Shown: one piece after another, positions 8,735 through 16,289 of the stretch
Position numbering within the stretch: position 1 is the stretch's first letter
Layout of the letters: each line of letters opens with the position of its first letter
Origin: Roseiarcus sp963805295
GTDB lineage: Bacteria; Pseudomonadota; Alphaproteobacteria; Rhizobiales; Beijerinckiaceae
Length of the DNA stretch: 64,000 bases
Assembly: GCA_963805295.1 (NCBI GenBank)
Contig: CAWDTW010000055.1
Coordinates: forward strand, 1-64,000
Direction of reading: 5' to 3'
The notes under the pieces: model-generated
The model's database searches: none
Told to the model about the DNA's origin: nothing
Seen by the model: only the letters and a program-made list of their open reading frames with translations
Position numbers and translations under genes: made by a program

Positions 8735-9901
8735 ATGATCGACGTGCGGGTCGCCAATCTTTCCAAGCACTACCGTTCAAGGGTACGCGGCGCGCGGCGG
8801 CTGTTCGATCTCCTGCCGCATCGTGAAACGTCTTGGGCCTTGCGTGATGTCAGCTTCGAGGTACAGAGGGGCGAGGCGCTAGGCATCGTGGGTCCAAACG
8901 GCGCGGGAAAAACCACGCTGATCAGGCTGCTTTCGGGCATCACGGCGCCGAGCGCTGGCGAGATCGAGATCGTTGGACGACTTGCATCGCTGGTTGAGGT
9001 CGGCGCCGGTTTTCAGCCTGATCTCACCGGGCGTGAAAACGTATTTCTCAACGGCGCGATCATGGGAATGGGCCACCGGGAGATCACGACCAAGCTGCCG
9101 AGGATTATCGAATTCGCTGAAATTGGCGATGCGCTCGATGCGCCAGTGAAGCAATATTCTTCTGGCATGTTCGTGCGACTGGGCTTCGCCATCGCCGCTC
9201 ACCTCGACGCCGATATTCTGCTGCTGGACGAGGTTCTCGCGGTTGGTGACATTGCATTCCAGGCGCGGTGCTTCGAACGCATCGAAGAACTGCGGCACGC
9301 CGGCAAGACCATTTTTCTGGTTTCGCATGACCTCGCGGCCGTGGAACGAGTTTGCGGACGGGCCTTGCTGCTCAATCATGGTGGAATTGTCACGGAGGGC
9401 GATCCGCATGAGGTCATCGAAGTCTACATCGCATCGACTCAGGCGGCATTCCGCGCTCGCCAGCGGGACGAACCGGAGGGGCCGGTGGTTGTAACCGGCC
9501 TGACTATGGGCGCGATCGACGCCGGAGCGGTCCGTACCGGGGAGCGCTTTCGCTGCTGTGTGTCATACCTCGCGCGGGCTCCATTGGAGGGTGTCTTGGT
9601 GCGGGTCTCCTTCAACTGGCCGAGCGGATATTTGTGCACCGAATTGGTCTCGGACCCCAACCTGCGACTGGAGTACGGGCCGGGGCAGGTCGAATTCGAG
9701 TGTCCGGTGCTAACGATGCAACGCGGCCTCTACAGTGTTGATTTGTGCATCGAGCGGCGCGGCGAGATCCTGGAACGGCTGCCGCGAGCAGGGCTGCTGC
9801 GCGTGGGTGTCGGAAGGATTGTCCAAGGTGATTTCTACATGGCGCACGGCACCCGTGTCCGCGACGGTTCCGATGCGGAGATCCACATTGAAAAGGCGTA
9901 G
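8735..9901 (+). CDS. ABC exporter ATPase with C-terminal Wzt-like domain
   Basis: 388 residues. The ATPase (about 1-240) has Walker A GPNGAGKTT, the signature region YSSGMFVRL, Walker B ILLLDEVLAVGD and the H-loop in LVSHD. Residues about 250-388 form an extra beta-rich domain like the carbohydrate-recognising C-terminus of Wzt, which in O-antigen exporters checks the non-reducing end cap of the chain. Having this domain next to an NRPS suggests that a sugar or another terminal group on the product is recognised before export. It is the last gene of the cluster; transposon debris follows 80 bp later. Confidence 0.88.
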   Translation: MIDVRVANLSKHYRSRVRGARRLFDLLPHRETSWALRDVSFEVQRGEALGIVGPNGAGKTTLIRLLSGITAPSAGEIEIVGRLASLVEVGAGFQPDLTGRENVFLNGAIMGMGHREITTKLPRIIEFAEIGDALDAPVKQYSSGMFVRLGFAIAAHLDADILLLDEVLAVGDIAFQARCFERIEELRHAGKTIFLVSHDLAAVERVCGRALLLNHGGIVTEGDPHEVIEVYIASTQAAFRARQRDEPEGPVVVTGLTMGAIDAGAVRTGERFRCCVSYLARAPLEGVLVRVSFNWPSGYLCTELVSDPNLRLEYGPGQVEFECPVLTMQRGLYSVDLCIERRGEILERLPRAGLLRVGVGRIVQGDFYMAHGTRVRDGSDAEIHIEKA

Positions 9902-9982
9902 CCATCCACCCGCGGCAGATATATGGGCAGCTATCACCCATGTGGACGAACGTCCCTATTCGAGTGGGCAAACCGGAGTGCG

Positions 9983-10258
9983 ATGACCGCAATGGGGCTG
10001 CGCAAGAAGGAGCAATGGCTCGACCACGCCCAAGCGATGATCGAGGCAACCAGCGTGGCGAAGGCCGCCGAACGCTGCGGCGTCCACCCCACCACGGCGT
10101 TCCGCTGGCGACACCGGTTTCTCGGCTCGCCCGCGCTGGACAAGCCCAAGACGCTGAGAGGCATTGTCGAGGCGGACGAGACGTTCATCCTCGAATCGTT
10201 CAAGGGCCGCAGGTCCGATCTTTGTTTACTACTCACCACCAGAATCCGCGACCTGTGA
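9983..10258 (+). pseudogene. IS1595-family transposase fragment
   Basis: The frame shows the middle of an ISXO2-type transposase: a helix-turn-helix stretch (CGVHPTTAFRWRHRFL) and the first acidic catalytic segment (GIVEADETFILESFKGRR). Similarity ends near 10208. The N-terminal zinc ribbon and the rest of the catalytic domain are missing, so it is a dead fragment marking an old insertion just after the exporter genes. Confidence 0.7.
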
Positions 10259-10516
10259 TTCCAATAAGTTGGCCCTTCGCTCCGGGCGGCTGGAGCGGCC
10301 TCTACTTGCTGACGTGACAGGAACGACCAGTTAAACCTCGGGACCTGCCGTCCGCTGTGCGCAAATACCGGTCGTTCGCAGACGGCGTGAAGAACACTTC
10401 AAATCGATCCAAAGCCGCGTCCACGGCCGGGGCCTGCTGTTGAGTTCGATCTCCGGCAAGAGACAAGCGGATTTGGCGAGGTCTTTGTGCTAGTTTCCGC
10501 AGCGCGGAGGTTCGCC

Positions 10517-11014
10517 ATGAGCGAAACCCGGAAACTGGCCGCGATCTTGGTCGCCGACGTGGTCGGTTACAGCCGGCTTGCGGGCGCCGACGAGGATCGC
10601 ACCCTGTCGCGCCTCCGGGGGCTGCGCAGCGATCTGATCGATCCCGCCATCGCTGCGCATCACGGGCGCGTTTTCAAGCGCACCGGCGACGGCAGCCTCG
10701 TCGAGTTCCGCAGCGTGGTCGACGCCGTGCGCTGCGCGATCGAGGTGCAGAACGGACTCATCGAGCGCAACGCGGGCCTGCCGCAGGACCGCCGCATCGA
10801 GTTCCGGGTCGGCATTCATCTGGAAGACGTCGTCGAGGACGCAGACGGCGATCCGGTGGGCTACGGCGTCAACATCGTCGGCCGTCTTCCGATTCTACAA
10901 GTGACCTTCGAGACTGTTCACGAGCAGCGGCGAGGATACTGCCATGGCACGAGTGGATCAACTTGCTGGGGGCATCTATCGCATTTCGACCTATGTTCCC
11001 GCGAAGCGGATTAG
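10517..11014 (+). pseudogene. Truncated adenylate/guanylate cyclase (class III) domain
   Basis: Residues 1-120 match the first part of a class III nucleotidyl cyclase of the rhizobial MSETRKLAAIL type: metal-binding aspartates in VADVVGYSRLAG and RTGDGSLVEF, then RVGIHLEDVVE. Similarity stops near 10882, where a GDGVNIAARLE-type segment should continue; the frame then runs on as unrelated sequence into the next gene. Two longer relatives with nearly the same N-terminus lie at 56365-58305 and 59636-61507. The truncated domain lacks the second half of the active site and should be inactive. Confidence 0.75.
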
Positions 11015-11681
11015 CTTTAATCAATTCCTCATCGACGACAAAGAGCCAGCACTCATCCATACGGGAACTTTTCCGATGTACGATGATGTCCGCGCTGCTG
11101 TCGCGCAGGTCCTGGACCCTTCTCGCCTGCGCTATATCATCGTCCCACACTTCGAGGCAGACGAATGCGGCGGAATGGGCCGGTTCGTCACTGAGGCCGC
11201 ACAGGCTGTGCTGGCCTGCAGTGCAGTTAGCTGGCGGATCAACCTTCAACAATGGGACTACACTGGGCCTGTCCAGGGCGTGCAGGACGGCGATGTGCTT
11301 GATCTCGGGCAACATCGGCTGCGCTTCTGGGAGACCCCACACGTCCACCATTGGGACTCGATGATGGTTGTCGAAGATACGACTGGTAGTCTCTTTCCTT
11401 CTGATCTGTTCATCCAGCCCGACGATCAGCCGCCGGTGGTCCAGGAGGATCTCGGGACAGATATGTGCCGGTGGTACCGGTCCGCGGGGCTCTTCGGCGG
11501 CGCCGAACCAGTACTGCGCGTCGTTGATCGCGTCGAGCGGCTTGCACCAGGCTGGGTACACCCGATGCATGGCGGCAGCCTGCGTGGTGAGACTTTGCCG
11601 CGATACATGGCGGCGCTAAGAAGCCAGCCCTTCACCTTCGATGGTCGGCTATTTGGCCGACAACTTCCCGAGTGGGCCTGA
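10944..11681 (+). CDS. Metallo-beta-lactamase fold protein with flavodiiron-type metal site
   Basis: 245 residues. The motif HFEADE at 69-74 (H-x-E-x-D) is the diiron ligand pattern of flavodiiron proteins and the oxygen-binding ODP domain, not the HxHxDH of lactamases. Later ligands are visible: TPHVHHWDSM, PSDLF and HPMHGGS. There is no flavodoxin or rubredoxin domain, so an electron donor would be separate. Such stand-alone ODP-like proteins are proposed O2/NO sensors or reductases. The gene is intact, starts inside the tail of the truncated cyclase frame, and stands alone in the island. Confidence 0.78.
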   Translation: MARVDQLAGGIYRISTYVPAKRISFNQFLIDDKEPALIHTGTFPMYDDVRAAVAQVLDPSRLRYIIVPHFEADECGGMGRFVTEAAQAVLACSAVSWRINLQQWDYTGPVQGVQDGDVLDLGQHRLRFWETPHVHHWDSMMVVEDTTGSLFPSDLFIQPDDQPPVVQEDLGTDMCRWYRSAGLFGGAEPVLRVVDRVERLAPGWVHPMHGGSLRGETLPRYMAALRSQPFTFDGRLFGRQLPEWA

Positions 11682-11957
11682 CGCGGACGCTTAGTTGTCG
11701 GGATCGGACTGCTGGGAAGCGACCCAGCCGAAGTACAAGGAGCAGGACTCTGGGACGGCACCATGCCTGACAAAGGAAGCCAGCCCGGCGACACCGCGCC
11801 GCACGGTGCGCGGAACGTTGCAGGTCGCGTCCGCCGTCGCGATCGGGAATGACCCTCGCTAGCAGCGCCTGCGGGGCGGTCTGGCGACAGCTGTGATGCG
11901 CGGGGAAGCGCGCGGGTCCAGGTCGGCTCAACCACAACCTGTCTTGTCGGAACGAGG
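11682..11957. other. No gene seen
   Basis: Between the MBL-fold gene and the SRAP fragment no frame looks protein-like in either direction. It is probably decayed island DNA. Confidence 0.5.
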
Positions 11958-12110
11958 GCTCCCGCGCCTGCAGCGATAGCGCCTCCGTTGCCGGCGCGGT
12001 TATCCAGGCGTCGACCTCCTCGGTCTTCGTCAAAATGACTGGCATGGCCTTGGCGTGAATTGGGGCAACGATCGCGTTCGGTTCGGTCGTCAGGAACGCG
12101 AACACATCGT
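11958..12110 (-). pseudogene. Fragment of SRAP (SOS response-associated peptidase, YedK-like)
   Basis: On the minus strand about 50 residues match the C-terminal part of SRAP proteins, which crosslink to and shield abasic sites in single-stranded DNA. The conserved run FAFLTTEPNAIVAPIH and then AMPVILTKTEEVDAWI is unmistakable, including the family histidine in PIH. The N-terminal catalytic Cys2 region and the tail after residue 50 are gone, so it is a remnant. Confidence 0.65.
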
Positions 12111-12159
12111 TTGTCGTCTGGCCTTCCCGCCGGTTCGATCCTCGGTTATACGCCGCCGC

Positions 12160-12384
12160 ATGACAAAGCCTTTGCCGTTGCTCACTGGCCTTCTCGGCCT
12201 CGTGTTCCTCGCGCTCGCGGCTCTCTACTGGCTCACGCCTGCCGGCAGCCTCCCCGCCTTCCTACCGGGGTTTGAAGCTGGTTCAGCGCATATTCACGCC
12301 AGGCACGCGCTTGGCACGCTGATCGTGGCGCTCGTTCTGTTCGCCTTTGCCTGGTTCCAGGGGCGCGCGCCTGGAAGGTCATAG
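12160..12384 (+). CDS. Small two-segment membrane protein
   Basis: 74 residues starting at ATG 12160. A first transmembrane segment (about 6-25, LLTGLLGLVFLALAALYWL), a short loop with histidines (HIHARHALG), and a second segment (about 50-66) are clear. The family is unnamed to me but looks like small membrane proteins of Hyphomicrobiales. A frame continuing 35 codons upstream is not protein-like, so I use the internal ATG. It is one of the few intact genes in this part of the island. Confidence 0.6.
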   Translation: MTKPLPLLTGLLGLVFLALAALYWLTPAGSLPAFLPGFEAGSAHIHARHALGTLIVALVLFAFAWFQGRAPGRS

Positions 12385-12444
12385 GCCATGCGGAAGCGCG
12401 AAGGCCAGGGGTAAAGTGGTGCCGCAATTCGGCGCGGCTGAAGT

Positions 12445-12825
12445 TTATCGCCAAGGGAGCATCCTCGTCTGTCCGCATCCGTAGGTTGAACGCGATCGAG
12501 GTCGCAACCAACCGACGCGATCAGTTGCGAAGTCTCGTGATAGACCACCTGGCGCAAAAGACCCTCCGCCGTCCAGCTTGCATCGCCGCGAATGGGAGGC
12601 GAGCGCGACAAGGGTCCACTTCGCGGTCGCCGTGCCCGCCGTGATCGAAGTCTGGCGACCGCAACCGTAGCATTCGTAAGTGTATGCCCGGCTCTTCAGC
12701 GCGGCGGCCCCACAAGCCGGACAAATGAATCCATCCGGCCAGCGCCGTTCGAACAAGAAGGCCGCGCAGCTCGCCTCGTCGGGAAACGCCGACTGAAACT
12801 CGGTGAGCGAACGCGCCCTCGCCAT
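12445..12825 (-). pseudogene. IS1595-family transposase N-terminal fragment
   Basis: From ATG at 12825 the minus strand encodes the zinc-ribbon head of an ISXO2-like transposase: residues MARARSLTEFQSAFPDE, then CPACGAAALKSR and YECYGCGRQTSITAGT, four cysteines in two CxxC knuckles. Similarity ends near 12600 and the frame continues as unrelated sequence. It is separate from, and opposite to, the middle fragment at 9983-10258. Confidence 0.7.
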
Positions 12826-13804
12826 AGGGTGTTCCCCTGGAGTTCCCACCGCGGGCCTCAACAGGGGCCGGATACCACATTTAGGCAAACCTGGCACAAC
12901 GCAATAAGCCGCGCCGAGCTCTCTATGGAAGCGGGAGGCTTCATGCGGTTTCATGGATGGACAACCAACCTCATCCCGTCGTTGCTCTAAGCTTAATTGA
13001 GCTGTGGTAGCCGATGCTTACCTACCCTTGCCTGTCTCCGTCCGATTTCCAGCCTATTCCTGCCGTTCGACCTGCTTCCGCTTTCCGCCCAACTGAGGCG
13101 TCCAACGCCGCGGCCTCCTACGTCCGCAATACGTCGATTCCGGTCGATCGCCGACATTCCATCGCTCGCGACGAGTGTCGGCGTTGGGTCCTAGAGCGGG
13201 AATTGAAACTGAGACACTACCAGGCTTGCGTGTTCGGCGCCACCGCTTCGCGGCTGCGGCCTTGACTGGCTGCCGCCGGACCGGCGATGGGCTCCCAAGC
13301 GATTATGGTTCCATTTGAGCGAAAGCGCTCCTCTCGCGACAGCATCAGCGGACAGTGTACCATGGCGTAGAAATCGGCTGTTCCGCTTGCGCAGACTTCG
13401 CGCGATGCTGAAGCAATGTCGCACCCTTACTCATCGCGCCGTAGTCGCGTCGAATGCGGCGCGTTGCCTGACGATCTCTACATCGTCCCCGGCCCATGGC
13501 CGCGGGTTGGACCGCCCATTAAGCACGATGTCGAGGGTTGGACCGTGCCTGACGATGGCCCAACCTCTGCGACGATGAATGACGCTGGAATTGGCTGGCG
13601 CGCTCGGAGATGCAGTTGAATGTCGGCTGGTATCCGTGAGGAAGGACGCGGCGCGCGCGCTCGCAAGATCGGGCGGCGCGAACTTGGCGAAAAGCGGACG
13701 CAAACTGAACTGTCAGTTCGCGCAGAGCCGTTGCGGGCCCAACCGCTGCCGCCCATTCCCTACGGCGCGTCGCCCGCGCCGTCTCGATTATTCAAGCGGG
13801 GCTC
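12826..13804. other. Long stretch without a recognisable gene
   Basis: Nearly 1 kb with only short frames that do not look like proteins. It lies between transposase debris and the HTH gene near the tRNA and probably represents decayed mobile DNA at the island edge. Confidence 0.5.
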
Positions 13805-13936
13805 ATGCTCAATGTGTCCCGCAGCACAATCTACCGAATGATCGGCGCCAAACGGTTGAGGGCGATCAAGGTCGGTGCTCGGACGGTCATTCCCATCGCC
13901 TCGCTCGACGCCATTCTCGAAGGGGACGAGCCATAG
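13805..13936 (+). CDS. Excisionase-type helix-turn-helix protein (short or 5'-truncated)
   Basis: 43 residues from ATG 13805: MLNVSRSTIYRMIGAKRLRA followed by a wing with IKVGARTVIP and SLDAIL. This is the MerR-like DNA-binding fold used by excisionases and by small AlpA-type regulators of integrative elements. The frame stays open upstream and reads sensibly for about a dozen more residues (VARAVSIIQAGL), but has no start codon there, so the 5' end may be damaged. It lies 99 bp from the tRNA-Ser 3' end, where excision-related genes of tRNA-integrated elements are usually found. No integrase is in the window. Confidence 0.6.
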   Translation: MLNVSRSTIYRMIGAKRLRAIKVGARTVIPIASLDAILEGDEP

Positions 13937-14034
13937 GCGCAGCCTTAGCCCGATCGAAAACGTGGACTAATCTGTGGACGGAAAACCAGTCTTGCACCTA
14001 AGTCTCTGAGATCAAACATGAAATCTAGATGGAA

Positions 14035-14128
14035 TGGCGGAGACGCAGGGATTCGAACCCTGGATAGGGCTTTACAACCCTATAACGGTTTAGCAAACCG
14101 CCGCCTTCAGCCTCTCGGCCACGTCTCC
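14035..14128 (-). tRNA. tRNA-Ser (GCU anticodon)
   Basis: Read on the minus strand the sequence folds as a type II tRNA. The acceptor stem is GGAGACG (14128-14122) paired with CGTCTCC (14045-14039). The anticodon loop is TTGCTAA with anticodon GCT; there is a long variable arm, and the T arm carries GGTTCGAATCC. CCA is encoded (TGG at 14035-14037). It decodes AGC/AGU. Its 3' end points at the accessory island on the left, as expected when a tRNA gene serves as an attachment site. Confidence 0.95.
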
Positions 14129-14271
14129 GGCGCACGCGACAGCGCGAGTCCCATATGCCCGAGGGTTCGGCGCATTGCAAGCGACCTGCTCCCCAGAGAG
14201 AGCGCCAGTCGCATCGCGCCGACAAGACCCTCCGAGCGCCCGTGGCGCGCCCCCTCCACCGCGCTTCGCGT

Positions 14272-14306
14272 GGTCCCCCTCCCCCGCGCGGCGGGGGAGG
14301 GGGACC
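14272..14306. repeat. Perfect 16-bp stem hairpin
   Basis: A C-rich arm (14272-14287) is followed by a 3-base GCG loop and an exact inverted copy (14291-14306). It is between the tRNA and the GST gene. There is no T-run on either side, so it is not a classical terminator. A second hairpin (14329-14348, 8-bp stem, TAAA loop) lies 22 bases on. The stretch 14129-14411 holds no gene. Confidence 0.6.
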
Positions 14307-14411
14307 GTTCCATAGCTCGTCGAAAGACGGGCGTCGTAAACGACGCCCTATGGGACGGTGGATGGGGCAGACGCCGCGCTCAACCTTCACCGATCGCCCG
14401 GACTTGCGGCT

Positions 14412-15119
14412 TCATCGCGCGCGCTGGCCGAACAGGATCTTGCGGGCCTCCTCGTCCGTCGCGAGGTCGTGCTGCCTGCGGCCGGGGATGTCGAGGGCGA
14501 GCCCGCGCTGAACCGCCGGCCGCGCCAGCATCGCGTCGAGCCAGCGCGCGAGATGGGGAAAGTCCGAGATCTCCTGCCCGTAGCGCTTCCAGCCTTTCGT
14601 CCAGCCGACGCAGGCCATGTCGGCGATCGAATAGGGGCCGGCGAGATAGTCGCGATCGGCGAGGCGCCGGTTCATCACGCCGAAGAGGCGGTTCACCTCG
14701 TCGGTGTAGCGGTCGATCGCGTATGGAATTTTTTCCGCGGCGTAGATGCGGAAGTGATTGGCCTGTCCCGCCATCGGCCCGAGGCCGCCCACCTGCCAGA
14801 ACAGCCACTCGCTGACCGCGACGCGTTCACGCGCCGTCTCGCCGGCGAAGCGTCCCGTCTTGCCGGCGAGGTATTGAAGGATCGCGCCCAATTCGAACAC
14901 CGAGATCGGCTGGCCGTCGGGCCCCTCGGGATCGACGATCGCCGGCATGCGGTTGTTGGGCGAGATCGCGAGAAAGGCCGGCTCGAACTGCTGGCCCGCG
15001 CCGATGTCGACGCCGTGCACCGTATAGGGGAGGCCGCACTCCTCGAGCATGATGGAAACCTTCCATCCGTTCGGCGTCGGCCAGTAATAGAGCTCGATGG
15101 GTTGCTGGGACTGGGTCAT
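14412..15119 (-). CDS. Glutathione S-transferase family protein
   Basis: 235 residues from the ATG at 15119; an upstream ATG at 15164 would add 15 residues that do not look conserved. The thioredoxin-like N-domain (about 5-85) carries YYWPTPNGWKVSIMLEE and the cis-Pro region NNRMPAIVD, and the helical C-domain contains DRDYLAGPYSIADMA, the N-capping signature of GSTs. The YWPTPN start is that of the YfcG/Ure2-like class, which often reduces disulfides using glutathione. It is monocistronic and core-like. Confidence 0.85.
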   Translation of the reverse strand: MTQSQQPIELYYWPTPNGWKVSIMLEECGLPYTVHGVDIGAGQQFEPAFLAISPNNRMPAIVDPEGPDGQPISVFELGAILQYLAGKTGRFAGETARERVAVSEWLFWQVGGLGPMAGQANHFRIYAAEKIPYAIDRYTDEVNRLFGVMNRRLADRDYLAGPYSIADMACVGWTKGWKRYGQEISDFPHLARWLDAMLARPAVQRGLALDIPGRRQHDLATDEEARKILFGQRAR

Positions 15120-15455
15120 GCGGCGCTTGCCTCGAGGCGCGGCGTCGGCGCTTCGGGAAGCCATCGTCCGGCAACAATGCGCATCCGCCGCCGTCTCTCG
15201 AGACTGCGCTCGTCGCGGCGGCTTGACAAGGCCTTAAGCGCCCGCCGGACGCCTTTGCCGCCTCGCCCCCGCCGGCGCCCGGCGGCGCTCTCATCCCTTC
15301 GCCAGGAGGCAGACCAGACCGGGCTCGATCGCGCATCGGGCGTCGAAAGGCGGGCGTCTTTCGACGCCCTATGGAGCCTGTCGAAAGACGCGCGTCTCTC
15401 GACGCCTTATGCAGCCTCAGCCTGATCAGCCGATGCGTCGGACCGTGCGGGCCGG
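15120..15455. repeat. Intergenic region with two REP-like hairpins
   Basis: No gene is seen. A 12-bp stem (15338-15349 with 15358-15369) and a second stem (15380-15390 with 15393-15403, one mismatch) both carry GTCGAAAG on one arm and its inverse on the other. The same palindrome type occurs at 35255-35276 and, in weaker form, near 14329. The position between two genes ending or starting on the minus strand fits REP-like intergenic repeats. Confidence 0.5.
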
Positions 15456-15737
15456 TCAGGCCGGGGGCGAAGTGTCGGACGAAGCAGGAGGAAGCACCGG
15501 GGGCACCTTCTTGCGCTTCGCCGGCGCCCGCTTGGCGGCGGCCTTCTTCGCGGCGGCCTTCTTCGCCGGCGCCTTCTTCGCCGCGCTCTTCTTCGCGGCG
15601 CTCTTCTTCACCGGGCCCTTCCTCACGGCCCTCTTCGCGACGGCCTTGCGCGCAGTCTTCTTCGCGGCGGCCTTCTTGGCTGGTTTCTTCTTTGCGGCGG
15701 ACTTCTTCGCCATCTTCTTCGCAGCAGCTTTCGCCAT
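15456..15737 (-). CDS. Histone H1-like Ala/Lys-rich DNA-binding protein
   Basis: 93 residues, starting at ATG 15737. After MAKAAAKKMAKKSAAKKK the chain is a run of short AAKK, AKKA and PAKK repeats up to about residue 75, then a Pro/Ser tail. This is the composition of eukaryotic H1 tails and of bacterial Hc1/AlgP-type nucleoid proteins, which bind DNA without a folded domain. The repeats give a strongly biased DNA sequence that could slip during replication. The frame extends 29 codons upstream but without the repeat character. Confidence 0.75.
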   Translation of the reverse strand: MAKAAAKKMAKKSAAKKKPAKKAAAKKTARKAVAKRAVRKGPVKKSAAKKSAAKKAPAKKAAAKKAAAKRAPAKRKKVPPVLPPASSDTSPPA

Positions 15738-16289
15738 GTGTTGCGTCCCTCTCAATCGCCTGCATTCCAAGCGTTTCAGCACGCTTCGCAGCGCGCGAAC
15801 GAAGGTACATTCGTTTTGATTCAACGCAAGAGTTGCAAGCGCGCGAGACGAGCGCGAATCGACATCACTATCGAATTATCGCGCGCGCTCCGCCCTCTGC
15901 GCGACGACAGAAGTCTGCGCGCGCGAACAGCGAGCGCTCAGCGCGTCGATGCGCGCCGGCCAATCTCTCGTCTCGACGAAGACTGCGCGCGGCCGCGCTT
16001 CGATCCTCGCCATGGCCATGTTTTCCACGCCTTTCCGAGGATCGCAATGCATCGCGGCGTTGCTGGCGTTTTCGCTGCATCGTTCGCTTTGCCGGCGCTT
16101 TTCGCGCCCATCGCGCGAAATGCGGGCCGCGTTCGCGTCTCGATTCGAAACGTCGCGCGCGCGTGTCGCAATCGAATTTTTCTTGGGGCGCGTTGTCGTA
16201 ATTTTGTTGCGACGACGCGCGGAATGCGCGCGCTCACGCTTAAGAGCCGTTGCGAATCAAGCGATTCGAGGCGAGCGATTCGCGGCTGC
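15738..16289. other. GC-alternating intergenic stretch without a gene
   Basis: 550 bases dense in GCGCG and TCGCG runs between the histone-like gene and gatB, both on the minus strand. Frames here are only by-products of the base bias. No promoter or RNA gene was recognised. Confidence 0.45.

Noticed and set aside
1..14030. Second copy of the tRNA-Ser 3' end as left attachment site
   Set aside because: I saw no repeat of the tRNA end in this stretch; it would have to lie left of the window.
14272..14306. Rho-independent terminator for the tRNA or GST gene
   Set aside because: The stem is strong but no T-run follows on either strand, so I list it only as a hairpin.
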